Positions 31,264 to 33,433 of a DNA stretch of 33,433 nucleotides are shown here, piece after piece; the stretch's first letter is position 1, and every line of letters starts with the position of its first letter. This DNA is from Clostridia bacterium (lineage in GTDB: Bacteria; Bacillota; Clostridia; Oscillospirales; Acutalibacteraceae), in NCBI GenBank assembly GCA_017629275.1, contig JAGBXM010000008.1, forward strand, positions 1-33,433. The letters are read 5' to 3'. Both the position numbers and the translations under genes were made by a program. Under the pieces are notes generated by a model, which saw nothing but the letters and a program-made list of their open reading frames with translations, was not told where the DNA came from and searched no databases.

Positions 31264-31312
31264 GCCTTCCCCTCGAGGGGAAGGTGTCACACGTTAGTGT
31301 GACGGATGAGGT
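31264..31312 (+). repeat. Family A double-hairpin repeat
   Basis: GCCTTCCCCTCGAGGGGAAGG followed by a second hairpin (TCACAC...GTGTGA) and GGATGAGG. It closely matches the minus-strand unit at 17512-17566. Confidence 0.75.
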
Positions 31313-31317
31313 GTGAC

Positions 31318-31344
31318 GGACCGCCGAGGACGTCGGTCTCTACA
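31318..31344 (-). repeat. Family C REP-like unit
   Basis: On the minus strand this begins GTAGAGACCGACGTCCTCGG. It shares the GTAG and CTCG core positions with the RAYT-internal palindromes. Confidence 0.6.
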
Positions 31345-31362
31345 AAATCTGATTTATTAATT

Positions 31363-31412
31363 TGTAGGGGCATTCTTCGAACGCCCGCGGGCGAACACAG
31401 TTCGCCCCTACG
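31363..31412. repeat. Family C inverted pair upstream of trpS and downstream of the aminotransferase
   Basis: Two GTAGGGGC-type units meet head to head at a CCCGCGGG centre, so the whole 50 bases form one long hairpin. Confidence 0.7.
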
Positions 31413-31429
31413 TTTAAGATTAATTAAAT

Positions 31430-32620
31430 TTACTTCAAATAATTCTTTGCAACCTTGCCCAAAATTTCCATTCCCTTGACGATTTGGCTATCGGTGGGGG
31501 TGGAGTAGTTCATTCTGAAGCAGTGGCTTATGTCGGACGTATTGGTGACAAAGGCGGTGCCCGGCACGGTGGCGACCTTATTGTTGACCGCCTCGGTGCA
31601 GAAGCCGACCATATCAACGGTCTCGGGTAATTTGAGCCAAACGAAAAGACCGCCCTCGGGCTTTACATATTCAACGTAATTTCCGATGTGCTCGTCGATA
31701 AGCCCCGTCATAAGGTCGCACTTTTTACGGTAGACCTCACGGTTGCGGTCGAGGTGAGCTTCATAATCGTACTTGGTCATAAAATCGTGGCAGATAATCT
31801 GACCCAAAATGTTGGTGTGAACGTCGCTGGTCTGCTTGCAGACCACCATCTTGCCGACGACGGGAGCAGGCGCTACGGTGAAGCCGACACGTAGTCCCGG
31901 TGAAATAACCTTCGAGAAGGTGCCTGCGTAGATAACGATGCCGTCCTCGTCCATACTCTTGATGGTGGGTGGCTCCTCGCCTCTGAAACGGGTGTCACTG
32001 TACGGGTTGTCCTCTAAAATCAGAACGCCGTACTTTTTGGCAAGTTCATAAACAGCCTTACGCTTTTCGACGCTCATACACAGACCTGACGGGTTCTGGA
32101 AGGTCGGAATGGTATAGATGAAACGCGCATCGGGGTGGGCTTTGAGTGCGGCTTCCAGCTTTTCAATATTCATTCCGTCTGACTCGACCTCAACGCCCAC
32201 AAGGTTTACACCAAACGAACGGAAGGCGTTGAGCGAACCGATAAAGCTCGGATTCTCGCAGATAATGGTGTCACCGCGGTTGCAAAGCACCATTGTGGCA
32301 AGGTTCATAACCTGCTGTGCGCCCGTGGTGATGATAAGCTCATCAAACTCGCGGCCGACGTTGTGCTTTTGCTTCATATATTCTTTAAGGTGGTTGCGTA
32401 ACGGCATATAACCCTCGGTCACCGAATACTGCAAAGCCTCAATGGGTCGGTTTTCGAAAATATCGGCCGTAATCTTGGCGACCGTCTCGGTCGGCAGAGC
32501 CTCGGGAGCAGGGTTGCCTGCCGCAAAGGGAATATAGCCGGGCATTGATGTGAACTTCAAAATCTCACGAATGGCCGACGGCTTCAAGTCGGCAACCGGA
32601 GCAGAAAATTTGTAATCCAT
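31430..32620 (-). CDS. PLP-dependent aminotransferase (class I/II, 2-aminoadipate/MocR-like)
   Basis: A 396-residue fold-type I aminotransferase using pyridoxal phosphate. The Schiff-base lysine is K237 in G-T-F-S-K-V-I-S-P-G-L-R. N176 (F-Q-N-P-S-G) and D204 (L-E-D-N-P-Y) are the ring-contacting residues. The protein resembles the LysN/2-aminoadipate or valine-type transaminases that lack the MocR DNA-binding domain; the amino donor cannot be fixed. AGGAGG lies 8 bases before the ATG. It has its own promoter and is followed by repeats, so it is probably monocistronic or loosely linked to trpS. Confidence 0.92.
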   Translation of the reverse strand: MDYKFSAPVADLKPSAIREILKFTSMPGYIPFAAGNPAPEALPTETVAKITADIFENRPIEALQYSVTEGYMPLRNHLKEYMKQKHNVGREFDELIITTGAQQVMNLATMVLCNRGDTIICENPSFIGSLNAFRSFGVNLVGVEVESDGMNIEKLEAALKAHPDARFIYTIPTFQNPSGLCMSVEKRKAVYELAKKYGVLILEDNPYSDTRFRGEEPPTIKSMDEDGIVIYAGTFSKVISPGLRVGFTVAPAPVVGKMVVCKQTSDVHTNILGQIICHDFMTKYDYEAHLDRNREVYRKKCDLMTGLIDEHIGNYVEYVKPEGGLFVWLKLPETVDMVGFCTEAVNNKVATVPGTAFVTNTSDISHCFRMNYSTPTDSQIVKGMEILGKVAKNYLK

Positions 32621-32705
32621 AAAGCCATCCTCCTATATAAATGTAAGAAACCGTGATTTAGCACCGATTTCAACATCGCTTTTAGCAGATTTAAATTATT
32701 ATATT

Positions 32706-32734
32706 ATTATAATGTATATAAATTGGAATTTCAA
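32706..32734 (-). promoter_or_regulatory. Putative promoter of the aminotransferase gene
   Basis: On the minus strand, TTGAAA (32734-32729) and TATAAT (32711-32706) have a 17-base spacer. Confidence 0.65.
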
Positions 32735-32802
32735 CTCCAAATTTGCAGAAGCGTCACGGTGTGTGAAAGAAAGAGTTGCCCCTACAAGGTTCAACTCTAT
32801 CT

Positions 32803-32829
32803 CGTAGGGGCGAACCTGCGTGTTCGCCC
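32803..32829 (+). repeat. Family C REP-like unit
   Basis: GTAGGGGCGAACCTGCGTGT and onward forms a GGGCGAAC...GTTCGCCC hairpin. A partial inverted copy (CCCCTAC) lies at 32778-32784. Confidence 0.65.
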
Positions 32830-32856
32830 GTCATTAAGCCAATAAATTATAATAAC

Positions 32857-33036
32857 CGTCATTCTGAGCGCAGCGAAGAATCTTAGCCTCCCGATTTGCC
32901 TCTCTTGTCAAAGGGAGGGGGACCGCGTCAGCGGTGGAGGGATTTCAAGGGGGCCGCGTAAAGATTCCTCGTCGCGTTGCTACTCGGAATGACAGACCGG
33001 TAGCCGGTTGTCATTCCGAACGAATGTGGGAATCTT
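32857..33036. repeat. Nested repeat cluster (families A and B) upstream of the rRNA promoter
   Basis: In order: a family B unit on plus (32857-32884), a family A double hairpin (32898-32946), a family B unit on minus (32961-32993) and a family B unit on plus (33009-33036). No gene is seen in this part of the 813-bp gap after the aminotransferase; an open frame on the minus strand here merely reads through repeats. The 33037-33187 stretch holds nothing I can name. Confidence 0.7.
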
Positions 33037-33187
33037 GAAGTTTGATAGAAAAGGCCATAAATTTTGCATATATTATATAATGTATGAATAAAATTGTTTG
33101 TTTTGGGTAATATTGAATGCAGGCCACTCAAGGGTTTGGGCACTATATTTTGTTGTCGCGCAACGTGGCAAACACAAGTAAACCTTA

Positions 33188-33263
33188 CAGAAAAAGAAGT
33201 TTTAAAAATTTTTCGATTTTCTTGAAAAAAAGTGTTGACAAACCCCTGTGGTTGTGGTAATAT
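33188..33263 (+). promoter_or_regulatory. rRNA-operon promoter with A/T-rich UP-like element
   Basis: TTGACA (33235-33240) and TAATAT (33258-33263) have a 17-base spacer; a TATAAT overlaps at 33261-33266. A/T-rich DNA (33188-33234) directly upstream resembles an UP element. Confidence 0.75.
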
Positions 33264-33433
33264 AATCGAGCGCCTCACGGGAAGCGGGGTTGAAAAGCCT
33301 TGAAAAGCCTGGTGATAAGCGCAAAGCGGACCTTGAAAATTAAACAACGATATAACATTTAGGACCCTAAAATTTTTTTGAGAAAAACTCAAAGTAATTA
33401 AGGATTAACACGCAAGTGTAATTCTGAAAAAGC
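33264..33433 (+). other. Pre-16S rRNA leader (16S gene itself beyond the window)
   Basis: The CCTTGAAAATTAAACAACG stretch at 33333-33351 is the box-A-like sequence that precedes 16S genes in many Firmicutes. A small TTTGAG...CTCAAA hairpin follows. The sequence ends before any recognisable 16S start, so no rRNA is annotated. Confidence 0.7.

Noticed and set aside
31241-31429. Possible T-box leader for trpS
   Set aside because: No T-box core or specifier structure is seen; the region is filled with REP-like repeats.
17421-33036. Repeats as a CRISPR array
   Set aside because: The repeats are palindromic, dispersed and not evenly spaced by unique spacers, and no cas gene is present.
32928-33392. 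A 154-codon minus-strand open frame
   Set aside because: It reads through family A and B repeats, the rRNA promoter and leader, and looks like no protein.

Overview
This window looks like the replication-origin region of a low-to-moderate GC, spore-forming, Gram-positive gut bacterium of the class Clostridia, most likely in or near the Ruminococcaceae/Oscillospiraceae. The case rests on several signs: the gene order dnaA-dnaN-rlbA-recF-remB-gyrB-gyrA, a SpoVB-type flippase, a RicT/YaaT protein, strong AGGAGG-type ribosome binding sites, TTGACA/TATAAT promoters, a zinc-ribbon/PASTA kinase-like membrane protein, a dockerin module, and the short palindromic repeats common in gut Clostridia genomes. 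No species can be named from the sequence alone.

Layout. 1-8169: plus-strand genes: the end of a SpoVB-like flippase, 5'-deoxynucleotidase YfbR, a membrane pseudokinase with PASTA domains, then a tight run rsmE - REP-associated tyrosine transposase (RAYT) - MATE exporter - ECF S component - tcdA - ttcA-like, ending at two 16-bp-arm inverted repeats. 8270-17337: the dnaA promoter, dnaA, a putative oriC with DnaA boxes in the dnaA-dnaN gap, dnaN, rlbA, recF, remB, gyrB, gyrA and a strong terminator. 17338-20059: a zinc-ribbon gene remnant between repeats, an MBL-fold hydrolase, a convergent SLOG/YpsA-like gene, and an Lrp regulator overlapping an MGMT-like gene. 20074-23438: minus-strand Gfo/Idh/MocA oxidoreductase and DMT transporter, divergent from an AraC regulator, with a likely operator beside the transporter promoter. 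23452-26106: purC, ricT and holB on the minus strand. 26155-28378: a consensus promoter driving a DeoR regulator and an overlapping MFS transporter. 28415-32734: minus-strand dockerin lipoprotein, trpS and a PLP aminotransferase. 32735-33433: a repeat cluster, then an rRNA-type promoter and pre-16S leader; the window ends before 16S rRNA itself.

The dnaA-gyrA block supplies replication initiation, the sliding clamp, RecF repair and gyrase. rsmE, tcdA and ttcA are rRNA/tRNA modification genes. The regulator-transporter pairs (AraC/DMT/oxidoreductase and DeoR/MFS) look like small carbon-uptake modules whose substrates cannot be read from sequence.

The most unusual items are: (1) a RAYT gene with an inverted pair of 26-nt REP-like palindromes inside its own reading frame, related to intergenic repeats elsewhere in the window; (2) a zinc-ribbon/PASTA membrane protein whose kinase domain has lost every catalytic residue I could align; (3) a lipoprotein with a dockerin module directly behind the lipid anchor; and (4) a 21-bp-spaced direct repeat positioned as an AraC-type operator.
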